Below are positions 8,015-17,655 of a stretch of DNA of 64,000 nt, in pieces. Under the pieces are notes generated by a model. The model made no database searches, was not told the origin of the DNA, and was given only the letters and a program-made list of their open reading frames with translations. Source of the stretch: RGIG9041 sp045657265 (GTDB lineage: Bacteria > Bacillota > Clostridia > Oscillospirales > QAKW01). Position 1 is the first letter of the stretch; every line of letters begins with the position of its first letter. The DNA lies in contig JAZOSU010000010.1 in NCBI GenBank assembly GCA_045657265.1, positions 10,147 to 74,146 of the forward strand. The letters run 5' to 3'. Both the position numbers and the translations under genes were made by a program.

Positions 8015-9394
8015 TTGGATAAATTTAATTATAAAAAATACATATCATTACTTTCGGAGCACTTTAAATCTATTAATAAAATTCCTAAAGCTATGGTTAT
8101 GACATATGGTTGTCAACAAAATACAAGTGACAGTGAAATAATAAAAGGACTACTTACTGAAATAGGGTATGAATTCTGCGAATGCTACGAAGATGCTGAT
8201 TTAGTTGTGTTTAACACCTGCGCCGTGCGTGAACACGCTGAACTTAAAGTTTATGGAAATATAGGTTCATTGAAACCTGTTAAGAAAAAGAACCCCGATT
8301 TAAAAATAGCGGTTTGCGGATGTATGATGCAACAGGAATCTGTTCAAAACGAAATTAAAAAAAGTTATAGACACGTAGATATTGTTTTTGGACCGTCTTT
8401 GATTTTTAAACTTCCCCAAATGCTTTATTTTTCAATTATGGATGGCAAAAAAATATTTGACAGAACAGAAGTTCCGGATATAATCGAAAACATGCCTGTA
8501 AAGAGAGAAGAAAACGGCAAAGCTTGGGTTACTGTTATGTACGGCTGTAATAATTTTTGCACATATTGTATAGTTCCATATTTAAGAGGGCGGGAGCGTA
8601 GCAGAAAAATTGAGGATATTGTTGCCGAAGTGAAACAACTTGTTAATTCGGGTTTTAAAGATATAACTTTACTCGGACAAAATGTCAACTCATACGGTAA
8701 AGATTTAAATCTTGGATATGATTTTGCCGACTTGCTGTATAAGCTCAATGAAATAAATGGTGATTTTTGGCTTAGATTTATGACAAGTCATCCAAAAGAC
8801 TGTACAACAAAACTTCTTGATGCTATGTCAAAGTGCGATAAAGTTTGTAAACAACTTCATTTGCCTTTTCAAGCAGGGAATGACAGAGTTTTAAATGAGA
8901 TGAACAGACGATATAATTCGTTACAATATAAAGAACTCATTAATTACGCTAAAGAAAAGATGCCTGATATTACTTTGACAAGTGATGTTATCGTGGGATT
9001 TCCGGGTGAGTCTTTTGATGAGTTTATGGATACAGTTAAGCTTGTTGAAGAAATCGAGTTTGATAATCTATATACGTTTATTTATTCCAAAAGAAGCGGT
9101 ACTCCTGCTGCGAATATGACAAATCAGATTGATAAACAGGAAAAATCAAAAAGATTTGATATTTTACTAAGTGCTCTTCATCCTATATCTAAAAAGAAAA
9201 ATGATTTGCTTCTTAATAAAGAATTGCGAGTATTTGTAGAAGGTGAAAGCAAAACAAATAAAAACGTGCTCAGCGGTAAAACCGAGGGTGGAAAAACTGT
9301 TGATTTTATTGGAGACAAATCTTTGATAGGACAGTTTGCAAACGTTAAAATTATTGAATGTAAGACATGGAGTCTTGTGGGAAAATTAATATAA
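8015..9394 (+). CDS. miaB: tRNA-2-methylthio-N6-dimethylallyladenosine synthase
   Basis: MiaB adds the 2-methylthio group to i6A37 of tRNAs reading UNN codons, after MiaA. The N-terminal UPF0004 domain carries cluster ligands C33 (GCQQN), C69 (NTCAVRE) and C103 (CGCM); the radical SAM motif CxxxCxxC is C178, C182, C185 (GCNNFCTYC). The C-terminal TRAM-like region ends near residue 459. I place the start at TTG 8015, nine bases after GGAG (8002-8005); a TTG at 8000 overlaps that ribosome binding site and is unlikely. First gene of a long operon containing mutS, mutL and miaA, the order also seen in Bacillus. Confidence 0.95.
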   Translation: MDKFNYKKYISLLSEHFKSINKIPKAMVMTYGCQQNTSDSEIIKGLLTEIGYEFCECYEDADLVVFNTCAVREHAELKVYGNIGSLKPVKKKNPDLKIAVCGCMMQQESVQNEIKKSYRHVDIVFGPSLIFKLPQMLYFSIMDGKKIFDRTEVPDIIENMPVKREENGKAWVTVMYGCNNFCTYCIVPYLRGRERSRKIEDIVAEVKQLVNSGFKDITLLGQNVNSYGKDLNLGYDFADLLYKLNEINGDFWLRFMTSHPKDCTTKLLDAMSKCDKVCKQLHLPFQAGNDRVLNEMNRRYNSLQYKELINYAKEKMPDITLTSDVIVGFPGESFDEFMDTVKLVEEIEFDNLYTFIYSKRSGTPAANMTNQIDKQEKSKRFDILLSALHPISKKKNDLLLNKELRVFVEGESKTNKNVLSGKTEGGKTVDFIGDKSLIGQFANVKIIECKTWSLVGKLI

Positions 9395-9410
9395 AACGGA
9401 GAATGAGAAA

Positions 9411-9815
9411 ATGGATAATATGACACAAATAATTGAAAAAGCTAAAGAACTTGGTGAATTTATTAAAAACAGTGAACAGGTAAAATCACTTAATATTGCC
9501 AAAACAGCTTATGAAGAGAACAAAGAAATTCAGGAACTTATGGGACAGTTTAATATGCATAAAATGTCAATAGCTATGCTTTCAAAACAAGAAAATCCTG
9601 ATGAAAAACGCATAGCTGAACATGAAGATAAACTCAGAATCGCTTACGATAAAATTATGGAATCTGAACTTATGACTGAGTATCAACTTAAAAGTCAGGC
9701 AGTAGAATCTTTGATGGCTGAAATAAACAATATTCTTAACTTTTATATAACAGGAGAAACTCCTCAGGGATGCACGGGTTCTTGTGCTACTTGTGGTGGT
9801 TGTTCAGGAAAATAA
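9411..9815 (+). CDS. ymcA: YlbF/YmcA family protein with C-terminal cysteine cluster
   Basis: A 134-residue, mostly helical protein of the YlbF/YmcA family. In Bacillus subtilis YmcA, YlbF and YaaT form an iron-sulfur complex that affects RNase Y-dependent RNA processing, competence, sporulation and biofilm formation, and ymcA lies right after miaB, as here. The helical body (about residues 3-118) matches the family in length and pattern. The tail, after GETPQ, has C-x3-C-x2-C-x2-C within the last 15 residues, a likely cluster or metal site. GGAG lies upstream of the ATG. The symbol is assigned by family and position; it could equally be the YlbF member, and partner genes are not visible here. 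Confidence 0.75.
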   Translation: MDNMTQIIEKAKELGEFIKNSEQVKSLNIAKTAYEENKEIQELMGQFNMHKMSIAMLSKQENPDEKRIAEHEDKLRIAYDKIMESELMTEYQLKSQAVESLMAEINNILNFYITGETPQGCTGSCATCGGCSGK

Positions 9816-9831
9816 TTAAGAGGTTACAAAA

Positions 9832-12423
9832 ATGGCTAAAATTTCTCCAATGATGGAGCAATACTTTGAAATAAAAGAAAAATATAAAGACTATATACTT
9901 CTTTATAGAGTCGGAGATTTTTACGAAATGTTCTATGACGATGCAATTCTTGTATCTAAAGAGTTGGATATGACTCTGACCGGTAAAGATTGCGGACAAG
10001 CTGAACGTGCGCCTATGTGCGGAATGCCATATCACGCTTGTGAGAGTTATATTACAAGACTTGTTTCAAATGGTCATAAAGTATGTATATGCGAACAAGT
10101 CGAAGATCCCAAAGCGGCTAAAGGCATTGTTAAAAGAGAAGTTGTTAAAATTGTAACACCGGGTACAATAACTGACGGTAATATGTTGGAATCTTCAAAG
10201 AATAATTTCTTGGCGTCTATTTATACTGAGAATTCTTTTGCGTCTGTTTGTTTTGCTGATATTTCTACAGGTGAAATATTTTTGACTACTTTTTCTGAAT
10301 TTACACAGCAGGATATTATGAATGAACTGTGTAAATTTTCACCGTCTGAAGTTTTATTTGATACAGAAAACGTTGATCTCAAAGATGTTATAAATTATTG
10401 TCAGGAACGATTACATTCGCTTATAACTCCGTATACTGAAACACTAAATCCGGTTCATGCTGCCGAAAATGTTCTCAGACACTTTAAATCTAATTCTCTT
10501 ACCGATATAGGTGTTGCTGAACAGACGGAATTATTTGTTTTATATATGACCATTACATATGTCTCTTCTACTCAAAAAACAGATATTTCTTTTATGAATA
10601 AACTTGAAGTTTACTCTAAAAATCAGTATATGCAATTGGATTTGAGTACAAGACGTAATCTTGAAATTACCGAAACAATGCGTAACGGAACAAAACAAGG
10701 TTCTCTCATTTATGTTCTTGATAAAACCAAAACCTCAATGGGTGGTAGAAAATTAAGAACAATACTTGAACGTCCTTTGCTTAAAGTAAATGATATCAAT
10801 AAACGTCTTTCTGCGGTTGAAGAACTTAAAAATAATATTATTAAACGTGATGAAATTTCAGGTTATCTTAAAAACATCAATGACCTTGAAAGACTTATGA
10901 CAAGACTTATGCTTGGTTCTGGAAATGCAAAAGATTTAATGGCTTTTAAAAATGCTTTTTCAGTATTTCCAAAAATGAAAGATATTCTTTCGGGATTTGA
11001 TTCTAAACTTTTGAATGAAATCAATAACCGTATTACAGTTCAGCGGGAATTGTATGATTTGATTGACAGTGCAATTGTAGATAACCCTCCTTTTACTGTA
11101 AAAGAAGGCGGAATAATTAAAGAAGGTTTTGATTCAATTGTTGATGAAAACAAACATCTTATGAAAGATGCTCACGTTCTTTTGCAACAACTTGAGCAAA
11201 AAGAAAAAGATAATACCGGAATTAAATCTCTTAAAATCAGTTATAACAGAGTTTTCGGTTACTATATTGAAGTTACAAAAATGTACTATGACCTTGTACC
11301 CGAAACATATATCAGAAAACAAACTCTTGCTAATTGTGAGCGTTTTATTACTCAGGAACTTAAAGATATGGAAACGAAAATTCTTTATGCATCTGAACGT
11401 TTACAGGCAAGAGAATATGATTTATTCTGTCAGATCAGAGACAAAGTTAAAGATAAATTTACATTCATAAAACAGACAAGCGAAGCTATTGCTATGCTTG
11501 ATGTTCTTATTTCTCTGGCAATAGTTGCACAGGAAAATAATTATGTTCGTCCTGATGTGGATAACAGTGATCAGATAAATATTATTGAAGGCAGACATCC
11601 GGTTGTAGAATCTGTTCTTAAAAATTCGTTTTTTGTGCCAAACGATACTAACCTTGATAACAATAATAACAGGGTTATGGTTCTTACAGGACCGAATATG
11701 TCAGGTAAATCTACTTATATGAGACAGAATGCAACTATCATTCTTATGGCTCAGGTTGGTTCTTTTGTTCCTGCTAAAAGCGCTCATATAGGCGTAGTTG
11801 ATAAAATATTTACACGTGTAGGTGCATCTGATGATTTGGCTTCAGGTCAGTCCACTTTTATGCTTGAGATGCTTGAGGTTGCAAATATACTGAAAAATGC
11901 TACTTCATCGAGTTTTCTTGTTTTTGATGAAATAGGCAGAGGTACATCGACATATGACGGAATGAGTATTGCCAAAGCTGTTGTTGAATATGTTGCTGAT
12001 GTTAAAAAATTAGGAGCTAAAACATTGTTTGCTACACATTATCATGAGCTTTGTGAATTGGCTCAAACAACTCAAGGTGTGGTCAACTATAACGTAGCTG
12101 TAAAAAAACGCGGTGACGATATTGTTTTTTTGAAGAAAATCGTTCCCGGAGGTACTGATGACAGTTTTGGTATAGAAGTTGCAGCTTTGGCGGGTGTTGA
12201 TCAGTGGATAGTTAAAAGAGCTAAACAGATTTTAAAAGAACTTGAAACTGAAGGTAAAGTTAAAATTGTTACAAGACTTGAATCTGAAGAAAATCAGATG
12301 AGTATGCTTGATCTTAATACAAGTTCGATTATAGACGAACTTAAAAATCTTGATGTAAACACAATTACACCGATTGAATCACTTTCGATTTTATATAAAT
12401 TATCAAAAATGGCTAAAGAATAG
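9832..12423 (+). CDS. mutS: DNA mismatch repair protein MutS
   Basis: A full-length MutS (863 residues), the mismatch-recognition ATPase. The mismatch-binding motif GDFYEMF has the wedge Phe30 and Glu32. The connector, core and clamp domains follow, and the ATPase domain has Walker A GPNMSGKST from G620, Walker B FDEIGRGTS, and the ATHYHEL signature. Near the C-terminus a probable sliding-clamp-binding motif QMSML begins at Q822, as in Bacillus MutS. The start follows AAGAGG and the gene ends at 12423, 12 bases before the mutL ATG. No muts2 features (no Smr domain). Confidence 0.98.
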   Translation: MAKISPMMEQYFEIKEKYKDYILLYRVGDFYEMFYDDAILVSKELDMTLTGKDCGQAERAPMCGMPYHACESYITRLVSNGHKVCICEQVEDPKAAKGIVKREVVKIVTPGTITDGNMLESSKNNFLASIYTENSFASVCFADISTGEIFLTTFSEFTQQDIMNELCKFSPSEVLFDTENVDLKDVINYCQERLHSLITPYTETLNPVHAAENVLRHFKSNSLTDIGVAEQTELFVLYMTITYVSSTQKTDISFMNKLEVYSKNQYMQLDLSTRRNLEITETMRNGTKQGSLIYVLDKTKTSMGGRKLRTILERPLLKVNDINKRLSAVEELKNNIIKRDEISGYLKNINDLERLMTRLMLGSGNAKDLMAFKNAFSVFPKMKDILSGFDSKLLNEINNRITVQRELYDLIDSAIVDNPPFTVKEGGIIKEGFDSIVDENKHLMKDAHVLLQQLEQKEKDNTGIKSLKISYNRVFGYYIEVTKMYYDLVPETYIRKQTLANCERFITQELKDMETKILYASERLQAREYDLFCQIRDKVKDKFTFIKQTSEAIAMLDVLISLAIVAQENNYVRPDVDNSDQINIIEGRHPVVESVLKNSFFVPNDTNLDNNNNRVMVLTGPNMSGKSTYMRQNATIILMAQVGSFVPAKSAHIGVVDKIFTRVGASDDLASGQSTFMLEMLEVANILKNATSSSFLVFDEIGRGTSTYDGMSIAKAVVEYVADVKKLGAKTLFATHYHELCELAQTTQGVVNYNVAVKKRGDDIVFLKKIVPGGTDDSFGIEVAALAGVDQWIVKRAKQILKELETEGKVKIVTRLESEENQMSMLDLNTSSIIDELKNLDVNTITPIESLSILYKLSKMAKE

Positions 12424-12435
12424 TTGGAGATAGCA

Positions 12436-14376
12436 ATGGGAAGAATCAATTTACTTGATAGAGAATTAACAAATATGATTTCTGCCGGTGAGGTTGTTGA
12501 AAGACCTGCCAGCGTTGTTAAGGAATTGGTTGAAAATGCAATTGATGCTAAGGCTGATACAATAATTGTAGAAATTAAAAATGGCGGTAAAACCTATATT
12601 CGCGTAACTGATAACGGAATAGGAATGAGTCTTGAAGATGCCCGTAAAGCTTTTATGTGCCATGCAACAAGTAAAATAAGAACAAAAGACGATCTTTTTA
12701 ATATAAGTACAATGGGATTCAGAGGTGAAGCTGTTCCTGCTATTGCTTCTGTATCAAAAGTTGAACTTTTAACAGCGTCTAAAGATGATAAATTCGGCTG
12801 CAGACTTGTTTTTGATGCAGGTAATGAACTTTTTTATGAAGAGGTCGGCTTGGGCGTAGGAACAACATTTGTTGTAACAGATTTGTTTTATAATGTTCCT
12901 GCAAGACTTAAATTTTTAAAAAAAGATTCAACGGAGACTTCCAATATAGTTTCTCTTATGAATAAATTCGTTATAGGTAACCCGGATATTTCTTTTCAAC
13001 TTATTGTTGATGGCAAACTTTCTCTTTCTACGCAGAAAGATTCGTTGTTTTTAGATATAATCTATACTGTTTTTGGAAGAGAAATAACAGAAAATCTTAT
13101 TCCTATATCTTTTAATGATGATGTTCTTCACATTCAAGGTTATGTTGGAAAACCGAGGTGCAGTAGATCAAACAGAAATTTTCAACTTTTTTATGTAAAC
13201 GGAAGAATGGTTAAAAATAAAACTATTGTAGCTGCTATTGACAGGGCTTATCATAATAGACTTATGAATGGTAAATATCCTGTTGCGGTGTTAAAAATAA
13301 TAGTTTCTCCCGGTAGTGTCGATGTTAATGTTCATCCCACCAAGACTGAAATCAGATTTACTAACGATCAGAAAATATTTGATTCTGTTTATTATTCTGT
13401 TAAAAATGCATTGGATAATGAAAATACTCTTTTAGAAAATGCTTCGGAAGATGTTGCGCAGAGTGAAACTTTGTCTGATAGTGAAGCATACAAAAAAGCT
13501 GTTGATGATTATTATAATGGGGTTAATACACCTACAGTTAATGTTCCGGCTTATGATATGTCTAAAATTAATGATACCGAAACAGAATCTCCTTTTAAGC
13601 CTAAACTTTCTGCGTTTGATACGGAAAATTATGTTGATAAAAATGATTCTTTTAATTTTTTAACTGCAAATAAAAATGTAGTTGATACCTGTAAAGATCC
13701 AGGCTTATATACAAGATATTCTAATATTTCAGCCGATGAATTATCAGCAACTTATATTGAAGATAACAGAAAAGAACTTTTGACTTTTTTTGAAAATGAA
13801 GTTGTTTTTAATTATGTCGGTGAATTATTTAAGACATATCTCATTGTTGAGTGTGGAACTAATTTCTATTTTATAGATAAACATGCGGCTCATGAAAAAA
13901 TTCTGTTTGATAAAATATCTGAGTCCTATAAAAGTTCGGAAAGATTTGCACAGACTTTGCTTTCGGGTGTTCCTGTTACTCTTACTCCCGAAGAAAACGA
14001 TATTGCTTGGCTCAATAAAGATAAAATTACGGCTTTAGGCTTTGAATTTGACAAATTCGGGCGTTATGAGGTTGTTTTGCGAACAGTTCCGTATGTTATG
14101 AGCCCCGGTGATACTGTACCTACGTTTATTGAAATGTTAGATATACTTTCAAAACACAAAGATATAGAAATGACTGATTTTGAAAATAAAACAATTAAAA
14201 TGCTTTCTTGTAGAGCTGCTATAAAAGCCGGCCATGATACGTCTGAATATGAACTCAGACAATTCATTGAAAATATTATTAAGGCGGGTAATGTTAATTA
14301 CTGTCCTCACGGAAGACCGATTATCTGTCAGTTTTCTAAAAAAGGTCTTGAAAAAGCTTTCAAGCGAATAGTGTAG
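12436..14376 (+). CDS. mutL: DNA mismatch repair endonuclease MutL
   Basis: MutL (646 residues) couples mismatch recognition to nicking. The N-terminal GHKL ATPase shows ENAIDA, DNGIGM and FRGEAVPAIASV; the transducer domain follows, then a poorly conserved linker (about 330-430), then the dimerization/endonuclease domain. The metal site motif, normally DQHAxxExxxxE, here starts at D481 and reads DKHAAHEKILFD, with Q to K and E to D changes. The later motifs SCRAAIKAGH and CPHGRP (C623) are intact. I use ATG 12436, preceded by TTGGAGA; a TTG at 12424 lies inside that site. Confidence 0.97.
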   Translation: MGRINLLDRELTNMISAGEVVERPASVVKELVENAIDAKADTIIVEIKNGGKTYIRVTDNGIGMSLEDARKAFMCHATSKIRTKDDLFNISTMGFRGEAVPAIASVSKVELLTASKDDKFGCRLVFDAGNELFYEEVGLGVGTTFVVTDLFYNVPARLKFLKKDSTETSNIVSLMNKFVIGNPDISFQLIVDGKLSLSTQKDSLFLDIIYTVFGREITENLIPISFNDDVLHIQGYVGKPRCSRSNRNFQLFYVNGRMVKNKTIVAAIDRAYHNRLMNGKYPVAVLKIIVSPGSVDVNVHPTKTEIRFTNDQKIFDSVYYSVKNALDNENTLLENASEDVAQSETLSDSEAYKKAVDDYYNGVNTPTVNVPAYDMSKINDTETESPFKPKLSAFDTENYVDKNDSFNFLTANKNVVDTCKDPGLYTRYSNISADELSATYIEDNRKELLTFFENEVVFNYVGELFKTYLIVECGTNFYFIDKHAAHEKILFDKISESYKSSERFAQTLLSGVPVTLTPEENDIAWLNKDKITALGFEFDKFGRYEVVLRTVPYVMSPGDTVPTFIEMLDILSKHKDIEMTDFENKTIKMLSCRAAIKAGHDTSEYELRQFIENIIKAGNVNYCPHGRPIICQFSKKGLEKAFKRIV

Positions 14377-14384
14377 GTGATTTT

Positions 14385-15314
14385 TTGTTTGATTTGATAG
14401 TGGTGTGCGGACCTACTGCTTCAGGTAAATCAGGTCTCGGCATTGAAATTGCCAAGAAATTTGGCGGTGAAATAGTTTCTGCAGATTCAATGCAAATATA
14501 TAAAGAAATGTCTATCGGTACTGCAAAACCCAGTACATCTGAAATGGAAGGCGTGATTCATCATTTGATTGATATTATTTCAGTAAGTGATGAATACAAT
14601 GTTTCTCAGTTTGTTTTTGATGCTCAAAAATGTATTGATGATATTATTTCAAAAAAAAGGCTTCCTGTAATTGTCGGCGGTACGGGCTTGTATATTGATA
14701 GTCTTATTAACAATGTTAATTTTCAAAGTACTGATGGCAGTGTTGAAATAAGAGAAGATTTAAAAAGAGTTTTGTCTGAAAAAGGACCTGAATATCTTTA
14801 TGATATGCTCTTAAAATATGATGCGGATGCTGCAAAGCAAATTCATAAAAACAATACTAAAAGAGTTATGAGAGCTTTGGAAATAGTTATTTCTACAGGT
14901 AAAACTCTTAAACAAGTAAATAACGAAAGTCTTAGGAAACGTAAATATTCTCCGCTTTTTATAGGGTTAAATTACTTAGAACGTGAGAATCTTTATAACA
15001 GAATTAATTGCCGCGTTGATTTAATGTTAGAACAAGGTCTTCTTGATGAAGTTAAATATATTTCAGGTCTTGATTTATCGTCTACAGCTTCGGGCGCAAT
15101 AGGTTATAAAGAATTGTTTGATTATTTAAACGGGGAATGTTCATTAGAATCGGCAGTTGAACTTTTGAAACAAAAAACCCGTAATTATGCTAAACGTCAA
15201 TTGACTTGGTTTAAAAGAAATAAAGAAATCAATTGGTTTTATCCTGATTCTTTTTCAGATATGAAAAAATTTACCAGTTCGGTTTTGGAATTTATATCAA
15301 ATTCAGAGGTGTAA
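14385..15314 (+). CDS. miaA: tRNA dimethylallyltransferase
   Basis: MiaA (309 residues) transfers the dimethylallyl group of DMAPP to A37 of tRNAs, making the substrate of MiaB, encoded 6 kb upstream in the same unit. The P-loop GPTASGKS is at residues 9-16, the catalytic region SADSMQIYKEMSIGTAKP follows, then GGTGLYIDSLI and the C-terminal QKTRNYAKRQLTWFKRN. Translation starts at TTG 14385, nine bases after the mutL stop, with AGGTGA at 14375-14380. Length and all motifs are normal. The DMAPP it uses would come from the IspH encoded at 5861. Confidence 0.97.
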   Translation: MFDLIVVCGPTASGKSGLGIEIAKKFGGEIVSADSMQIYKEMSIGTAKPSTSEMEGVIHHLIDIISVSDEYNVSQFVFDAQKCIDDIISKKRLPVIVGGTGLYIDSLINNVNFQSTDGSVEIREDLKRVLSEKGPEYLYDMLLKYDADAAKQIHKNNTKRVMRALEIVISTGKTLKQVNNESLRKRKYSPLFIGLNYLERENLYNRINCRVDLMLEQGLLDEVKYISGLDLSSTASGAIGYKELFDYLNGECSLESAVELLKQKTRNYAKRQLTWFKRNKEINWFYPDSFSDMKKFTSSVLEFISNSEV

Positions 15315-15315
15315 A

Positions 15316-16536
15316 TTGAAATTCAGATTTAATTTTATAAAGTTAATATTGTCACTGTTTGGTGTTTTCATTTTGTTTGTTACGTTGTATCAAATATATA
15401 ACTATCTTTATAAAACGCCCGGTACGGAATTTGCTGTTCAGATTCAGTGTGAAGAAAAAGTGAGCGTTAAAGGGTACTTTGTCAGAAATGAAAAGGTTAT
15501 TAATTCAGGTGGCTCAAAGTATTATGATATAATTGTTTCAAATGGTGGTAAAATATCCAAAAACGGTACTATTGCAAATGTGTACAATACAGATAATGCT
15601 GCTAAAACGCAATCTGATATCCGTGATCTTCAAGCGCAAATTGATGAATTCAAGAAAATTTTATCTACATCGTCAAAATATAAAGAAGATATTTCTTATA
15701 ATTCGGAAATAAAAAAACACGCTTTGGAAATAGCGCAAAACGTATCTACTGATAATCTTAATGATGCGTTTCATTCAGCATCTGAGTTTACTACCAGTAT
15801 TATTAAAAGTAAAATAGCTTCAGGGGAAATTACTGATTATTCTGATAAGTTAAAACAACTTGAATCTCAAATGGAAAATCTTCATGCTCAGACTTCTTCA
15901 GCAGTGAAATATATTACGGCACCCGAATCGGGATATTTTTCTTACAAAGTTGACGGTTTAGAAGATAAACTTAATATTTCTATGACGGATGAAATTACTC
16001 CGGAGCTATTTGATGAAATTGTAAACCTTTCTTCTCAGATGACTGAAAATGTTTCAAGCATAGGAAAAGTTGTTAAAGGAAGTGACTGGAGAGTATGCTT
16101 TAAAACAGATTCCGCTAAATTTGAGAATATTACGGTTGGTTCCACAATTTATATTCGTCTGCCTTCTGTAACGGAAGATAAAATTAAATGTACTGTTGTT
16201 GATTTTGAAAAGCAAGATGGACAAGTATATATTGTTCTTGAATCGAATATGGTTACCGGAGATTTGATCTCTCAACGTGTTTGCGATATGGATATTATCA
16301 TTAATTCATATTCCGGACTTAGAATTGACAAAAATGCTATAAGAAAAATAGACGGAGAGGATGGCGTGTTTGTAAAGAGCAACGGTATTTTAAGATATAG
16401 AAAAGTAAATATTTTATATTTTTCTTCTACTTATGTTGTTGTTAAATACGAACCGCTTAATGCATCGGGTGTGCAGGTCTTTGATGAAGTAATTGTTAGA
16501 GGTTCTGATTTGTATGACGGAAAGGTAATAGCATGA
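15316..16536 (+). CDS. HlyD-like membrane-anchored protein in the division cluster
   Basis: A 406-residue protein with one N-terminal membrane segment (about residues 9-29, LILSLFGVFILFVTLYQIY) and an extracellular body. That body has a biotinyl/lipoyl-like beta segment, a helical hairpin region rich in Gln, Lys and Asp (about 95-210), and a second beta part with KVVKGSDWRV. This resembles HlyD-type adaptor proteins, but no transporter gene is nearby. Start is TTG 15316, one base after the miaA stop, behind GAGGTG. It overlaps yggS by 4 bases and takes the place where ylmD is found in Bacillus. A role in division or envelope assembly is an inference from position only. Confidence 0.7.
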   Translation: MKFRFNFIKLILSLFGVFILFVTLYQIYNYLYKTPGTEFAVQIQCEEKVSVKGYFVRNEKVINSGGSKYYDIIVSNGGKISKNGTIANVYNTDNAAKTQSDIRDLQAQIDEFKKILSTSSKYKEDISYNSEIKKHALEIAQNVSTDNLNDAFHSASEFTTSIIKSKIASGEITDYSDKLKQLESQMENLHAQTSSAVKYITAPESGYFSYKVDGLEDKLNISMTDEITPELFDEIVNLSSQMTENVSSIGKVVKGSDWRVCFKTDSAKFENITVGSTIYIRLPSVTEDKIKCTVVDFEKQDGQVYIVLESNMVTGDLISQRVCDMDIIINSYSGLRIDKNAIRKIDGEDGVFVKSNGILRYRKVNILYFSSTYVVVKYEPLNASGVQVFDEVIVRGSDLYDGKVIA

Positions 16537-17213
16537 TTAATGATTTAAAACAAAATATTTTCGAATTAATTGAAGAAACTGATGCTGCAGGTGTAAAACT
16601 TATTGCGGTCACAAAGACAGTGCCTGTTGAAATTATAAACGAAGCTATTTCATATGGGGTTAAATGCATAGGCGAGAACAAAGTTCAGGAACTTCTTGAA
16701 AAATATGATAGTTTAAATAAAGATAATCTTGAAATTCATTTAATTGGACGTTTGCAGTCAAATAAAGTTAAATATATTATTGATAAAGTCGATTTAATTC
16801 ATTCTGTTGATAGTGTGAAACTTGCTGCAACAATTGATAAATATGCAAAAAATCACGACAAAATTCAGGATATTTTAGTTCAGGTAAACATTGCTATGGA
16901 AGAAACAAAAGGCGGAGTTGCTGCAGATGAAGTTGTTGATTTTGTCAGACAAATTTCAGATTTTAAGAATATTAAAGTAAGAGGTCTTATGTGCATACCT
17001 ACTCCAGAGCTTATCGAAGGCGAAAATGCTAAATATTTTGATTTGTTACATAAAATGTTTGTTGACATTAATAACGAAAAGATAGATAATGTATTTATGG
17101 ATATACTTTCTATGGGTATGTCTAATGATTATAAAACAGCTATTAAATGTGGTACTACTGCCGTCAGAGTCGGCACAAAAATATTTGGTAAGAGAAATTA
17201 TAAGGAGATTTAA
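16533..17213 (+). CDS. yggS: YggS family pyridoxal phosphate homeostasis protein
   Basis: A 226-residue alanine-racemase-fold protein (YlmE in Bacillus) that binds pyridoxal 5'-phosphate and keeps its pool balanced without known catalysis. The PLP lysine is K28 in LIAVTKTVP. The family core IGENKVQEL and HLIGRLQSNKVKYI follow, then MCIPTP, LSMGMSNDY and GTTAVRVGTKIFG near the end. Its start overlaps the preceding gene by 4 bases (ATGA). The neighbouring sepF, yggT, ylmH and divIVA form the usual ylm division cluster. Confidence 0.96.
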   Translation: MINDLKQNIFELIEETDAAGVKLIAVTKTVPVEIINEAISYGVKCIGENKVQELLEKYDSLNKDNLEIHLIGRLQSNKVKYIIDKVDLIHSVDSVKLAATIDKYAKNHDKIQDILVQVNIAMEETKGGVAADEVVDFVRQISDFKNIKVRGLMCIPTPELIEGENAKYFDLLHKMFVDINNEKIDNVFMDILSMGMSNDYKTAIKCGTTAVRVGTKIFGKRNYKEI

Positions 17214-17215
17214 TT

Positions 17216-17653
17216 ATGAGTTTAATGGACCAATTAAGAAAATTTGCAGGTGTTGCAGGTGAAGAAGAAACTGAAGATACTGGCTATGAACCTATTGATA
17301 TTGCAAAAGAGGACAAAGAAGAAGTAAAGCCTATTTTTGCAAAAAAAGACAAAAACTATATGAATATTAATACTACAGCTCAGCTTCAGGTGGTTTTGGT
17401 AAAGCCTGAAGTTTTTGAAGATGCTCAGGATATTGCTGATAATCTTATTTCAAAAAGAACTGTTTTACTTAATATTGAGAATTTAAACAAAGATCTTTCG
17501 AGAAGACTTATTGATTTTCTCAGCGGTGTAGCTTATGCACAGGGCGGAAATATCAAAAGAGTCGCAAACAGAACTTATATCATTACCCCATATAACGTTG
17601 ATATTCTCGGTGATGTTCTTGAAAGTATCAATTCCGATAATTTTGATTTCTAA
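17216..17653 (+). CDS. sepF: Cell division protein SepF
   Basis: SepF (145 residues) tethers FtsZ filaments to the membrane and shapes the septum. The first residues (MSLMDQLRKFAG) form the amphipathic membrane-binding helix; an acidic linker follows, and the DUF552 domain runs from about residue 55 to the end (AQLQVVLVKPEVFEDAQDIA, RRLIDFLSG, RTYIITPYNVDILGD). AAGGAG lies 11-6 bases upstream of the ATG at 17216. Followed after two bases by yggT. FtsZ itself is not in the window. Confidence 0.96.
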   Translation: MSLMDQLRKFAGVAGEEETEDTGYEPIDIAKEDKEEVKPIFAKKDKNYMNINTTAQLQVVLVKPEVFEDAQDIADNLISKRTVLLNIENLNKDLSRRLIDFLSGVAYAQGGNIKRVANRTYIITPYNVDILGDVLESINSDNFDF

Positions 17654-17655
17654 TT

